In this document: one piece after another, positions 1-8,180 of the stretch | Layout: every line of letters starts with the position of its first letter | Numbering within the stretch: the stretch's first letter is position 1 | Assembly: GCA_902596585.1 (NCBI GenBank) | Contig: CACJUL010000012.1 | Location: 1 to 34,466 of the forward strand | From: an uncultured Prochlorococcus sp. | Lineage (GTDB): Bacteria > Cyanobacteriota > Cyanobacteriia > PCC-6307 > Cyanobiaceae | Length of the DNA: 34,466 bases | Reading direction: 5' to 3' | Made by a program: the position numbers and the translations under genes | The notes under the pieces: model-generated | What the model was told of the DNA's origin: nothing | What the model saw: only the letters and a program-made list of their open reading frames with translations | Databases searched by the model: none

Positions 1-717
1 AAAAGTCTTAGCAATAGGGTAAGACTTTTTTTTCAAATTTTAGTTGGTATGATATTCACAATTTTAGTTTATAAAGATACTATTTTTAATTTCCATATTT
101 CCCAAAATTCTTTTTTTATTGAAAATATCTTAGCTATTGCATTTATGACATTCCTTTTTGTCTCAATAGTAAATTTAACTAATTTTGCAGATGGTTTAGA
201 TGGTCTTCTTACTGGTTCAATGGTTATTATTTTTCTTTTTGCTTCCTATTTATCTGATACAAACTATATTTATTTAGTTGGAGGTCTATTAGGCTTTCTA
301 ATTTTAAACTGGTATCCTGCAAAAGTTTTTATGGGAGATTCAGGTAGCTATTTTTTAGGGTCAGTTTATTGTAGCTGTCTTGTACTATCAAATTCGTGGA
401 CAAATTTCACGGCTTTGTTGCTTATCGGTTCGCCACTTTACTTTGATGTTATTTTTTGCGTAATAAGAAGATTTTTTCATAAACAAAATGTTTTTCAGGC
501 ACATAAGTTGAATTTATATCAAAGACTTAATCAGAATGGTTTAAATCATTGGCAAATTTCATTTATTTACATATCATCAAAATTTTTGATTGGACTTAGT
601 TTTGTTTTTGGAAATATTTACTCAATGTTAGTAACATCTTTAATTATTTTAGGAATTGGAATATACCTTGATATTTCAGTCGCTTTACCTTTCAAAGAAG
701 CAATGGATAAAAATTAA
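1..717 (+). CDS. Polyprenyl-phosphate sugar-1-phosphate transferase, WbpL/WecA type (5' end outside window)
   Basis: Integral membrane enzyme of glycosyltransferase family 4 that moves a sugar-1-phosphate from a UDP-sugar onto undecaprenyl phosphate, the first step of lipid-linked O-antigen synthesis. The frame is open from base 1 (it begins KSLSNRVRLFFQ before the ATG at 49), so the gene starts upstream and the ATG at 49 is internal. Family motifs are clear: NFADGLDGL (catalytic aspartates), NWYPAKVFMGDSGSYFLG, and a cytoplasmic HKLNLYQRL loop of the WbpL/WbcO kind. About five to six hydrophobic segments remain; full-length relatives have 10-11, so roughly the N-terminal third is missing. 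As the probable initiating transferase it implies a lipid-linked pathway, in line with the flippase at 31131-32975. The sugar (FucNAc, QuiNAc or GlcNAc) cannot be told. Confidence 0.88.
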   Translation, partial: KSLSNRVRLFFQILVGMIFTILVYKDTIFNFHISQNSFFIENILAIAFMTFLFVSIVNLTNFADGLDGLLTGSMVIIFLFASYLSDTNYIYLVGGLLGFLILNWYPAKVFMGDSGSYFLGSVYCSCLVLSNSWTNFTALLLIGSPLYFDVIFCVIRRFFHKQNVFQAHKLNLYQRLNQNGLNHWQISFIYISSKFLIGLSFVFGNIYSMLVTSLIILGIGIYLDISVALPFKEAMDKN

Positions 718-890
718 TTAATTTCTTAATTAAATCAAAGTCATATTTAGAAATAAGAGGTTTAAATGGATTCAAAAGGACTTCGTGATAATATTTGTTT
801 ATCTAATTCGTAAAATTCAAATTTCAGTAAATTTATCAAAAATTTTAAATGTTCAAAAAATCTAGATAAACAGCTAATGAGGATAAAAAT

Positions 891-2909
891 TTGAAAATTG
901 ATCTTAAAAATGACTATAGACCTGAACTCGATGGGCTAAGAGCAATTGCTGTAATTGCAGTAATTATTAACCATATCAATGATAATTGGCTGCCAAGTGG
1001 ATACCTGGGAGTTGATATCTTCTTTGTTATTTCAGGTTATGTTATCTGTAGCTCAATCGAGAGAAGGAATAGTAAGAATTTCTGGAATTTCATTCTTGGT
1101 TTTTATGAAAGAAGAATTAAAAGACTTATACCTGCCCTTATTTTCTTGGTAATACCTATATCTTTATTAATAAGTTTCTTCGCTCCCGACCCTAGATTAT
1201 CTTTAAGAACTGGTATAACATCACTTTTTGGATTTTCAAATCTATATTTGCTAAAACAGTCTACAGATTATTTTGGCCTAGTAACTGAACTTAATGTGTT
1301 CGCTCATACTTGGTCATTAGGAGTAGAAGAACAATTTTATTTGGTTTTCCCCTTATTATCCTGGTTTTCAGGTTTCAGTTCTAAAAAACAAAATGGTTCA
1401 AAATACCTTTTCTTAGTCCTTTCTTTTTTGTCAATTTTTTCATTGTTTTTATTTGTAGGTCTTTATAAAACAAATGAATCTTTAGCTTATTTTCTAATGC
1501 CTACAAGGTTTTGGGAAATTGCTGCAGGTTGTATTTTGTTTTTATCTTTAAATAAAAAAATTCTTTTTAAAAACCATTTTTTTAAGATTTCTCCAGATTT
1601 TATTTTATTTTTAATATTATTAACTTTCTTTTTACCTATAAATTTAAGCTATTTTTCTAATCTCGTAGTAGTTTTCCTAACTCTCATACTAATAGCTAAG
1701 ATTGGGGAAAAAGACTTAGGATATAGATTACTTACTAGTGGTACCCTAGTGAGTATTGGCTTGATTTCTTATTCTTTATATTTATGGCACTGGAGTATAT
1801 TATCTATTAGCAGATGGACAATTGGAATTCATTGGTTTACTTTACCCTTTCAACTTATTTTAATTTATGCTCTAGCTAAGATTTCTTATGAACTTATAGA
1901 AAAACCTTTAAGGCATAAAAGCTGGTCTTTAAAAAATTGGGAAACTATTCTTAAGGGATTATTTGGGTTGATTTTTTCTGGATTATCTATATTCTTTGTC
2001 GATTATAAACAGGGAAATTTACCCGCTGGATCTGAAGGAAAATTATACCTTGGAAAAAATACTTATCTAGGAGATGATGTCAGTTGGAGAAATGAAATTG
2101 AATCTGCGAATTCAGAAATGAATGGTAAAAAGTGTCATGGGGACGCTTCTTATGGATCAAAACAAATCAATAATCTTTTGAATAATTGTAAAATAATTTT
2201 TCCAAACAATAAAAAAAATAAAACTATAGCTTTCCTTGGTGACAGCCATGTCCTACCAATGATGAATGCGCAAAAGTTAATATATAAAAATGGTTTTAAT
2301 GTAATCCACTATTCATTTAGTGGTTGCCCTTTCCCCTATCCAAGATATGGATTAAAAATAAAAAAATGTGATCAATTTAATTCAAAAGCGAGTCAAACTC
2401 TATTAAATAATTTGAGAGAAAATGACTATATTGTTATTTATAATTATCATCTTTCACATTTAGGCGATAAGTCTTTAAGAGACGTAAGACATAATTTTTA
2501 TGATGAGAATAGAAACATACCAACCTCAGGTGAAGATAAATTTAAAATATATACTGAAGCACTTATTGATTTTGCAAACCAAGCAAAATCTAAAAATATT
2601 AAAATTATTTTTATTGGTGCAACAATGCGGAATAATTTAATTAGGATTTCTAGTAAAGAATGGTTCAGACCTTTCCCAAGTAATCAATGGGTTTATGACG
2701 AAGAAAAAATTAATGCAAACAATTTAAATAATAAATTTAAAGAAAGGTTTCAAAAAACAGATAATATTGTTTTTGTAGACCCTTTGAAAGAGATGACGTG
2801 TTGTACAAATAATGAAGAATTTTTTAGAAATTTTAGAGATACCGATCATTTATCAGACTATGGCTCTGATACTTTAATAAAAAGTATTATTCCAATTATT
2901 AGGGATTAA
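891..2909 (+). CDS. Acyltransferase 3 with C-terminal SGNH domain (OafA-like), paralogue 1
   Basis: Membrane O-acyltransferase of 672 residues that probably acetylates a surface glycan. The N-terminal acyltransferase-3 domain (about residues 8-345, around ten hydrophobic helices) opens with LDGLRAIAVIAVIINH, whose final His28 is the expected catalytic residue, and contains SLGVEEQFYL. A periplasmic SGNH hydrolase-like domain follows (about 430-672) with GDSH (Ser452) and the C-terminal DTDH (Asp650, His653). The start is TTG at 891, chosen because a GAGG Shine-Dalgarno at 879-882 lies 8 bases upstream and no ATG precedes the conserved N-terminus. It is closely related to the proteins at 13282-15165 and 15293-17446. 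The acyl group and target sugar are unknown. Confidence 0.9.
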   Translation: MKIDLKNDYRPELDGLRAIAVIAVIINHINDNWLPSGYLGVDIFFVISGYVICSSIERRNSKNFWNFILGFYERRIKRLIPALIFLVIPISLLISFFAPDPRLSLRTGITSLFGFSNLYLLKQSTDYFGLVTELNVFAHTWSLGVEEQFYLVFPLLSWFSGFSSKKQNGSKYLFLVLSFLSIFSLFLFVGLYKTNESLAYFLMPTRFWEIAAGCILFLSLNKKILFKNHFFKISPDFILFLILLTFFLPINLSYFSNLVVVFLTLILIAKIGEKDLGYRLLTSGTLVSIGLISYSLYLWHWSILSISRWTIGIHWFTLPFQLILIYALAKISYELIEKPLRHKSWSLKNWETILKGLFGLIFSGLSIFFVDYKQGNLPAGSEGKLYLGKNTYLGDDVSWRNEIESANSEMNGKKCHGDASYGSKQINNLLNNCKIIFPNNKKNKTIAFLGDSHVLPMMNAQKLIYKNGFNVIHYSFSGCPFPYPRYGLKIKKCDQFNSKASQTLLNNLRENDYIVIYNYHLSHLGDKSLRDVRHNFYDENRNIPTSGEDKFKIYTEALIDFANQAKSKNIKIIFIGATMRNNLIRISSKEWFRPFPSNQWVYDEEKINANNLNNKFKERFQKTDNIVFVDPLKEMTCCTNNEEFFRNFRDTDHLSDYGSDTLIKSIIPIIRD

Positions 2910-3030
2910 AAAGTTATTTCTATATAAAACTAAGATATTTATAATTTATCAACAACTTGATTTTATAAAAGGATAACAATATTGATATAAATCGTCTTCA
3001 CATAAGATTATATTCTAAAGGTATTTTTAG

Positions 3031-3963
3031 CTAAAAAAGAACTTCTTCTTTTTTAAGAAATGCCTTTAATTTACATAATCTATTCATTAAATATAAATAT
3101 AGATCATTTTTAGATTTTAAAGCTCTTTTTAATGGATATTCAAGAAAATGTGACCTTATTACATGTCTTTCCCCCTCTTGGATAATTCCGCCTTTATGGA
3201 TTCCTGCTGCATCAAAAATTATCAGAGTTCCAGCCTTTGCAGGAATTGAAAAGAAATTATCGTATTTATCTTGATTGATAATATGATCATCCATTAATTT
3301 GATTTTTTTAATTAATGAGTTATATTCATTTTTATTAGATTTTAATTCTAATGATTTAGAAAAATCAATAAGACTTTTTTTTATATTTTCATATGTAAAT
3401 AGCCTTTTTGTTCTCTCTTTTACATCATATTTTTTATGCAGTAAATGAATATATGAGTGCATTGATGGAATATATGAAAAAGCTCCACTTTTATCATCGG
3501 TATCTGAAAGATATAAAAAAAACTTTAGACATTTTGAACCAGTTGGGAAAAGATCAATATGCCATTCAGTTATTGGTTCATCACTCACTTTATCAACGGT
3601 ATATATCATTCTTTCTAGGACCCTGGAGTTATTTAGATATTTAGAGCGTAAATTATTAAGAATTTTTTCTTTAAAAACTGTCGATGATATTTTGCAATAT
3701 TTTGTGGCTTTATTTATATACCTTACCAAAGGCGAATAGTGAATAGTATAACCTGAATTTTTTGAAATTAATTTTGCCCATTTTGGCATTTTCTTATACA
3801 TTGACTTAAATTCAGATCTGATGTGGTTTTGTTTATTTACATCACAAAAATTGGTTAATATTACTATCCCATCATTTTCAAGTTTTTCATTAATTATATT
3901 TCTCGTAATTTTTTTATTATTGAAATCAAATGTATTTTCTTTAAAAAAAGAATTTTGTTCCAC
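3031..3963 (-). CDS. PhyH-family 2-oxoglutarate/Fe(II) oxygenase
   Basis: Predicted soluble non-heme iron, 2-oxoglutarate dioxygenase of 310 residues, phytanoyl-CoA dioxygenase-like. The iron facial triad is visible: WHID (His135, Asp137) and IHKGG (His256), with an arginine after it (Arg266 or Arg270) suited to bind 2-oxoglutarate. The start appears to be GTG at 3963; there is no obvious ribosome binding site and no nearby ATG. It stands alone on the minus strand, convergent with the acyltransferase at 891-2909. PhyH-like oxygenases are common in marine polysaccharide islands and may hydroxylate a sugar or lipid intermediate, but the substrate is not known. It is one of three Fe/2OG oxygenases in the window. 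Confidence 0.8.
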   Translation of the reverse strand: MEQNSFFKENTFDFNNKKITRNIINEKLENDGIVILTNFCDVNKQNHIRSEFKSMYKKMPKWAKLISKNSGYTIHYSPLVRYINKATKYCKISSTVFKEKILNNLRSKYLNNSRVLERMIYTVDKVSDEPITEWHIDLFPTGSKCLKFFLYLSDTDDKSGAFSYIPSMHSYIHLLHKKYDVKERTKRLFTYENIKKSLIDFSKSLELKSNKNEYNSLIKKIKLMDDHIINQDKYDNFFSIPAKAGTLIIFDAAGIHKGGIIQEGERHVIRSHFLEYPLKRALKSKNDLYLYLMNRLCKLKAFLKKEEVLF

Positions 3964-4516
3964 TACTAAGTACTTTTTTTGGAACTATAGCATAGATCAG
4001 TTTTTTATGTAATAAGTTTTCAAGTAGACCAGTCTTTAATTAATTCCCTATCTAAAAACTTTATTCGTAATTTTTAATTCTTACAGTTTTTTATTATTTT
4101 TTGTTCAATCAAATTCTATCTTACAAAATTTTATTCATATAATTTTAAATTCCATAAATAATAAAGATTATTTTTGTTTTTTATTTAACTGTTTTTAAAT
4201 GAAGTCTTTTCGGGAAAGTATTGTATTTCCGTTATTGGATAACTTACAAATGCATCAAACATTTCTGAACTTGCAGGAGGTATATCTATAACTCTTATTG
4301 GGATTATTTCAGGAGCTGCTTTGCGTAACATATTTGAGGTACTTGTAAAGATATATTTGATGTTTTAATTTAGTAAACATTTTGAAGTCTTACCAAATAA
4401 CTTTCTTAAAGTTATATTTTATTCCAGCAAAAATAGAAAACAAATCTGAAAGAATCTTAGATTCATGTCATCAAGAAAATATCTCTGAATAACTTTTATA
4501 AAATAGAAAAATTAAG
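3964..4516. other. Gene-poor intergenic stretch upstream of tRNA-Ala
   Basis: About 550 AT-rich bases between the oxygenase and the tRNA. The only reading frame that looks faintly protein-like is a 48-codon minus-strand ORF (4331 down to 4185, ATG to TAA) starting MLRKAAPEIIPIRVIDIPPA. I do not recognise it, it has no clear ribosome binding site, and the opposite strand also reads as a hydrophobic fragment ending near 4368. It may be a small unknown gene or a decayed remnant. No terminator or repeat is convincing. Confidence 0.3.
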
Positions 4517-4589
4517 TGGAGCCAAGCGGATTTGAACCGCTGACCCCCTGCATGCCATGCAGGTGCTCTACCAACTGAGCTATGGCCCC
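4517..4589 (-). tRNA. tRNA-Ala (anticodon GGC)
   Basis: A complete 73-base cloverleaf on the minus strand. The acceptor stem GGGGCCA pairs with TGGCTCC (one G-U), the D stem is GCTC/GAGC, the anticodon stem CCTGC/GCAGG holds loop ATGGCAT with anticodon GGC, and the T stem AGCGG/CCGCT holds loop TTCAAAT; the discriminator is A. The CCA tail is not encoded: the bases after the discriminator are CTTAAT. It is isolated, without neighbouring RNA genes. Confidence 0.97.
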
Positions 4590-4863
4590 CCCATTATTAA
4601 AAGTTATTCATATTAATCTTTGAAAGATTAAATGCATAATGACTATAAATATATATTACTTCATAGCATTTAATTATGATGTTAAACAGAGAAATTTAGC
4701 CATGATTTTCTCATACTATCTAAGAATAATTTATTGAAATTAATTAATATGTTGAATAATATTCATAAACTCATATATTTTTAATCGAATAAAATATTAG
4801 AATAATTTTTAAAGAGATTTTTTAGATATAATTTGATAAAAGTAAAACCGACTTTGATATAGT
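4590..4863. other. Intergenic region between tRNA-Ala and the CMP-sugar synthetase operon
   Basis: About 270 very AT-rich bases with no supported gene. At 4822-4846 there is a motif, TTAGATATAATT followed by TGATAAAAGTAAA, that recurs with a 3-base insertion at 13245-13272, just upstream of the second acyltransferase. This stretch should also carry the 5' flank of the tRNA and the 3' end of the operon ending at 4864, but no clear hairpin terminator is visible. Confidence 0.3.
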
Positions 4864-5649
4864 CTAACTCAAATTATCAAGTGGAATATTATTAATATAA
4901 TTTTTCAATTTTATAGAGTCAAGAAATCCATTTTCAATAAGTTTTTGCGCCACAAAAAAATCTAATGGATTGTCAATATCAAACCCTTCAATAGGATCAA
5001 TAATAATATTCTTAGCATTATTATGAAGAAAAGTTTTACATTTTAAGAATTCAATTGTTTCGGAAATAATAACAGCAGGACTTAATTGGAAAAATTTAGG
5101 CATTTCTTGTCTGTTAGCTAATTTAAATTTTTCGGGAATCCAATCTTTCATAAATCCATCTGGCCTAATTTCATTGCACTTTAAAGGACTAGTTGAAGCT
5201 TCAGTAATAGAAAAAATACCTTTTATTTTTTTATCTGAAAACAAAGTCTCAAACCCTCTATTTAAATTTTCTAATTTTCTAAATGGTGTTGTAGGCTCAA
5301 GTAAGCAAATATGATTTGGAGTGTAGTCATTTTTTTTACACCAATCTAAAGTATGAATTACAGCATCCTCTTGCTTAGAAGTGTCTAAGGCAAGTTCGTG
5401 AGGCCTTAAAAAAGGAACTTCTGCTCCGAATTCTAAACTAACTTTTTTAATTGCTTCACTATCTGTAGAAACAATTAGCCTATCAATATGTTGGCATTTT
5501 TTTGCCACATTAATGGTATAACCAATTAGTGGGACTCCATTTAATTCTCTTATATTTTTATTGACAACTCCTTTAGAACCTCCTCTAGCAGTTATGAGCC
5601 CTAAACATTTTGAACTTTTCATATTTTTTCTGAGATAATTATCATCCAT
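4864..5649 (-). CDS. CMP-nonulosonate (NeuA/PtmB-type) cytidylyltransferase, copy A
   Basis: Predicted soluble enzyme of 261 residues that joins CMP from CTP to a nine-carbon (sialic/legionaminic-type) or related keto sugar. The nucleotide-binding ITARGGSKGV (about residues 19-28) is the family signature; VSTDSEAI, FLRPHELALDTS and LLEPTTPFR follow in the usual order. ATG at 5649 lies 7 bases after the preceding HD gene; an internal ATG at 5622 (residue 10) is an alternative start nearer to the usual family N-terminus. It is the last gene of the five-gene operon. An SDR lies two genes upstream, as in the Campylobacter ptmA/ptmB pairing (from memory). A second, shorter paralogue lies at 29224-29907, yet only one NeuB-type synthase is present, so the substrate of this copy is uncertain. 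Confidence 0.87.
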   Translation of the reverse strand: MDDNYLRKNMKSSKCLGLITARGGSKGVVNKNIRELNGVPLIGYTINVAKKCQHIDRLIVSTDSEAIKKVSLEFGAEVPFLRPHELALDTSKQEDAVIHTLDWCKKNDYTPNHICLLEPTTPFRKLENLNRGFETLFSDKKIKGIFSITEASTSPLKCNEIRPDGFMKDWIPEKFKLANRQEMPKFFQLSPAVIISETIEFLKCKTFLHNNAKNIIIDPIEGFDIDNPLDFFVAQKLIENGFLDSIKLKNYINNIPLDNLS

Positions 5650-5656
5650 ATTTAAA

Positions 5657-6328
5657 TTAATTTAATTTAAAATTTAATCTAACATTTTTATCTAAAACGT
5701 AATCAGTAAGATTTAAAAGATATTCTGAAAGGAAAGGATTCTTTGTAATAATCCTAGGACAAACATATTTTTTAACTACCATTGAATCATAAGGTTTTAT
5801 ATGGTCCAGCTTTACCCACCATAAAGTATTATCAAGTTTGTCAAGAGTTTTTAATAGCATTAAGTTAGGAACTTTATTAATATTGTCGTAGTAATAATTT
5901 AGATATGAGTCATCTTTAGATCTGGATCTTTCTATAGTTAACAATCTAATTTTTCTCCATACTTCATCTGAAATTAAATTTGGGAACTTTTTTAGCTCTT
6001 CTTCAAAACCCAATTCAATAATATTATGACAAAGAGCAAGAGATATATCATCAAATGAAGGTGTGCTTAAATTATTTGCATAACTATATGCTATTCGTAT
6101 TGGATGAGTTAAGTATCCAATATAATTTTCATCTAAATGCAAGTTGTTTAATATATCAAATAAATGATTTAACTTACTTTTATCAATTTCGGATAATTTA
6201 TTACTAACAAAACTAGAAAAATATAAAAATATTTTTTTATTGCAAATATCTAAGCTTTTTATTTTATTTTTAATCTCAATATCGTATTCTCTAAATTGAA
6301 AAAATAAATCATCTGGATTTTTATTCAT
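5657..6328 (-). CDS. RelA/SpoT (MESH1)-type HD-domain protein, degenerate metal site
   Basis: Soluble helical protein of 223 residues. I assign it to the HD phosphohydrolase fold from the order and spacing of motifs known from the RelA/SpoT hydrolase domain: YLTHPIRIAY (His75), ALCHNIIELG (His101-Asn102, Glu105) and KTLDKLDNTL (Asp163, Asn167, corresponding to the DRLHN motif). The aspartate of the HD pair is asparagine here, which would weaken or alter the divalent metal site. It overlaps the SDR stop by ATGA (translational coupling) and is followed 7 bases later by the cytidylyltransferase. A nucleotidase or phosphatase role in a sugar pathway is possible but unproven. No synthetase domain is attached. 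Confidence 0.6.
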   Translation of the reverse strand: MNKNPDDLFFQFREYDIEIKNKIKSLDICNKKIFLYFSSFVSNKLSEIDKSKLNHLFDILNNLHLDENYIGYLTHPIRIAYSYANNLSTPSFDDISLALCHNIIELGFEEELKKFPNLISDEVWRKIRLLTIERSRSKDDSYLNYYYDNINKVPNLMLLKTLDKLDNTLWWVKLDHIKPYDSMVVKKYVCPRIITKNPFLSEYLLNLTDYVLDKNVRLNFKLN

Positions 6329-7113
6329 AATGCGTTCATAAATCCGCCATCTATAGGGAGATTCACTCCATTAAGATAGGATGATAATGGTGAACATAGG
6401 TAAAGAATATTATTAGCGAATTCTTCAGGGCTAGAGATATGTCCAACTGGGATATTTTCAGAAGCAATCTTATACATTTTTTCAATAGAAATACTTTTAG
6501 CATCAGCTTCCATTTGTAATAAGTTTTTTGTTCTATCAGTTAATACCCCACCAGTTAAAATTGAATTAAAAGTTATTCCATTATTCGATAATTCTTTTGA
6601 AAGGGTTTTTGAGTATGAAATTACTGCAGCTCTTGTAACATTGGATAAAAGCATACCAGCTTCAGGCTCTCTAGCTGTTGTTGAAGATAGATTTATAATG
6701 CGTCCAAACTTATTTTCAATCATTTTAGGTATAAAATGATTACATAATTGCACTACACTATAAAAATTTATTTGCATTGCCGCATGTAACTCTGTATCCT
6801 TGAATTCAATAGCAGATACAGGTTTAGGCCCAGGGGAATTCGTTATTAGAATATCTATACCTTTATGATCAATTTTTATTTCTTCACAAGTTTTATTTAC
6901 TGAATCTTCTGAAGATAAATCCATGTGATATGTAAATACTTCTTTTTTAGATTTTTCTTCAATTTCTCTTTTGGCTAAAGAAAGATTTTGTAGATCACTT
7001 GAACAAATTATTACTTTGCAACCTTCATTATTTAATGCTAAAGCTATTCCTTTCCCAATGCCTTTACTAGCAGAAATAATTAATGCCTTTTTATCATTTA
7101 ATTGAAGATCCAT
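6325..7113 (-). CDS. Short-chain dehydrogenase/reductase (PtmA/FabG-like)
   Basis: NAD(P)-dependent classical SDR of 262 residues, a normal size. The Rossmann motif ASKGIGKGIAL (about residues 15-25) replaces the usual TGxxxGxG. LITNSPGP corresponds to NNAG. The catalytic region has NLSSTTAREP, with the serine of the triad, but the YxxxK tyrosine position reads NVTRAAVISYSK rather than Tyr-x-x-x-Lys; this may be real divergence or my misalignment. The C-terminus has the usual PVGHISSPEEFANNILYLCS and LPIDGGF. It lies between the kinase (2 bases apart) and the HD gene (4-base overlap). Neighbourhood with a CMP-sugar synthetase recalls PtmA/PtmB of Campylobacter flagellin glycosylation. Substrate unknown. 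Confidence 0.85.
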   Translation of the reverse strand: MDLQLNDKKALIISASKGIGKGIALALNNEGCKVIICSSDLQNLSLAKREIEEKSKKEVFTYHMDLSSEDSVNKTCEEIKIDHKGIDILITNSPGPKPVSAIEFKDTELHAAMQINFYSVVQLCNHFIPKMIENKFGRIINLSSTTAREPEAGMLLSNVTRAAVISYSKTLSKELSNNGITFNSILTGGVLTDRTKNLLQMEADAKSISIEKMYKIASENIPVGHISSPEEFANNILYLCSPLSSYLNGVNLPIDGGFMNAL

Positions 7114-7115
7114 AG

Positions 7116-8180
7116 CTAATAAAAAAGATAAATTAGTTCAAAAAGATTATGTATTTTCTTTTCAAGATCATACATAAATTTTGGATCATTATTCAAGTAG
7201 TAAGATTCTGTAATTAAAGAAAGATCTGAGAAAATCCTTATAAAAGAATACTCGAAGAATTCTTCTGTGGAATTAATCCCAATATCAGAATTGTACGTTG
7301 ATGACATTATAGTTTCTAAGTATTTGGAAATTTCTTTTTCAAATAAAAGGTTATTTGAATAGATGATATGCCTTAAGTTTTTGAATATAAAGTGACAAAA
7401 AGCGACTTTCTTGTTAGACCATATTATATCCTCAAGATCAATAAAATTTATATACTCATTATCAATAATTATATTTGCATGTTGTAAATCATTATGAACA
7501 AGATTAATGCTAGATAATTCTATAGAATCTATTTTGCAAAACAATTCATTGATAAGAGACTTATTTTCTATAAGATATTTTGTTGTAGAACTTTTTATAA
7601 AATTTAATTTTCTTAAATTTTCAATTTTTTTATTATTCAATAATATTTTTGAAAGAGATTTTAATTTATTTTTGTCTATTAAATTGATACCTAATATCTT
7701 CTTAGATTCTAGAGGTTTAAAAGTTTCAATTATTTCCAGTTCCTTAAAAAATTTCATACCATAGTTAATTAATTTAGATAAAGAGCAATTAGATCCATTG
7801 AATATATCACCTTTGATTTTTGGATAAATTATCCAAGAGTTACTTCCAATTTCAGTCGCGTAGCATTCTTCATCATTTTTTAATGGAGAAATAAAATTAA
7901 TATTTTTTATTTGATTAGATATGCAACAGAGAAATTCATTCTTATTATTTAATTCAAGTTTTGAACTCCTTAAAATATATTCACCTTTTTGGGTTTCTAA
8001 CAGAAAAATATTTGATGTTTTGGATTTTTTATTTATTTTTCTTAAGGATATAATTTCTCCTAAATAATATTTATTAACTAGATGCTCAATATCTTTAGAT
8101 AATAAGAAATTTATCCATTGAAAACCAATATTAGTTTCAATAGTAAAAAGATCTTCTTTAAAGAATTTTTTATTTAGCAT
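7116..8180 (-). CDS. Aminoglycoside/choline kinase-like (APH fold) phosphotransferase
   Basis: Predicted small-molecule kinase of about 354 residues. The catalytic loop HNDLQHANII (HxDxxxxN) and the metal-binding FIDLED segment are characteristic of the APH/choline kinase/homoserine kinase II family, and the N-lobe reading YILRSSK is consistent with a nucleotide-binding lysine strand. The longest frame begins with TTG at 8183, but the next codon is ATG (8180), which I prefer; this start overlaps the exonuclease gene by 11 bases. Within the operon it might phosphorylate a sugar, amino alcohol or nucleoside before cytidylyl transfer. The substrate cannot be told from the sequence, and antibiotic resistance is not suggested by the context. 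Confidence 0.75.
   Translation of the reverse strand: MLNKKFFKEDLFTIETNIGFQWINFLLSKDIEHLVNKYYLGEIISLRKINKKSKTSNIFLLETQKGEYILRSSKLELNNKNEFLCCISNQIKNINFISPLKNDEECYATEIGSNSWIIYPKIKGDIFNGSNCSLSKLINYGMKFFKELEIIETFKPLESKKILGINLIDKNKLKSLSKILLNNKKIENLRKLNFIKSSTTKYLIENKSLINELFCKIDSIELSSINLVHNDLQHANIIIDNEYINFIDLEDIIWSNKKVAFCHFIFKNLRHIIYSNNLLFEKEISKYLETIMSSTYNSDIGINSTEEFFEYSFIRIFSDLSLITESYYLNNDPKFMYDLEKKIHNLFELIYLFY

Noticed and set aside
49-51. ATG as the start of the first transferase gene
   Set aside because: The upstream 48 bases are in frame and read as the conserved family segment LSNRVRLFFQ; the gene is cut by the window edge.
766-813. 15-residue ORF with an AAGAGG-like ribosome binding site at 755-760, between the first two genes
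   Set aside because: It is too short, has no recognisable content, and is likely a chance ORF or leader; nothing else supports it.
3034-3055. A/T-only inverted repeat (AAAAAAGAA...TTCTTTTTT) that could look like a terminator
   Set aside because: It lies inside the 3' coding end of the oxygenase gene and has almost no G-C pairs, so it would be a weak hairpin expected in such sequence.
7116-8180. Aminoglycoside resistance kinase
   Set aside because: Only the general APH-fold motifs are present; the operon context is carbohydrate metabolism and no resistance subgroup is recognisable.
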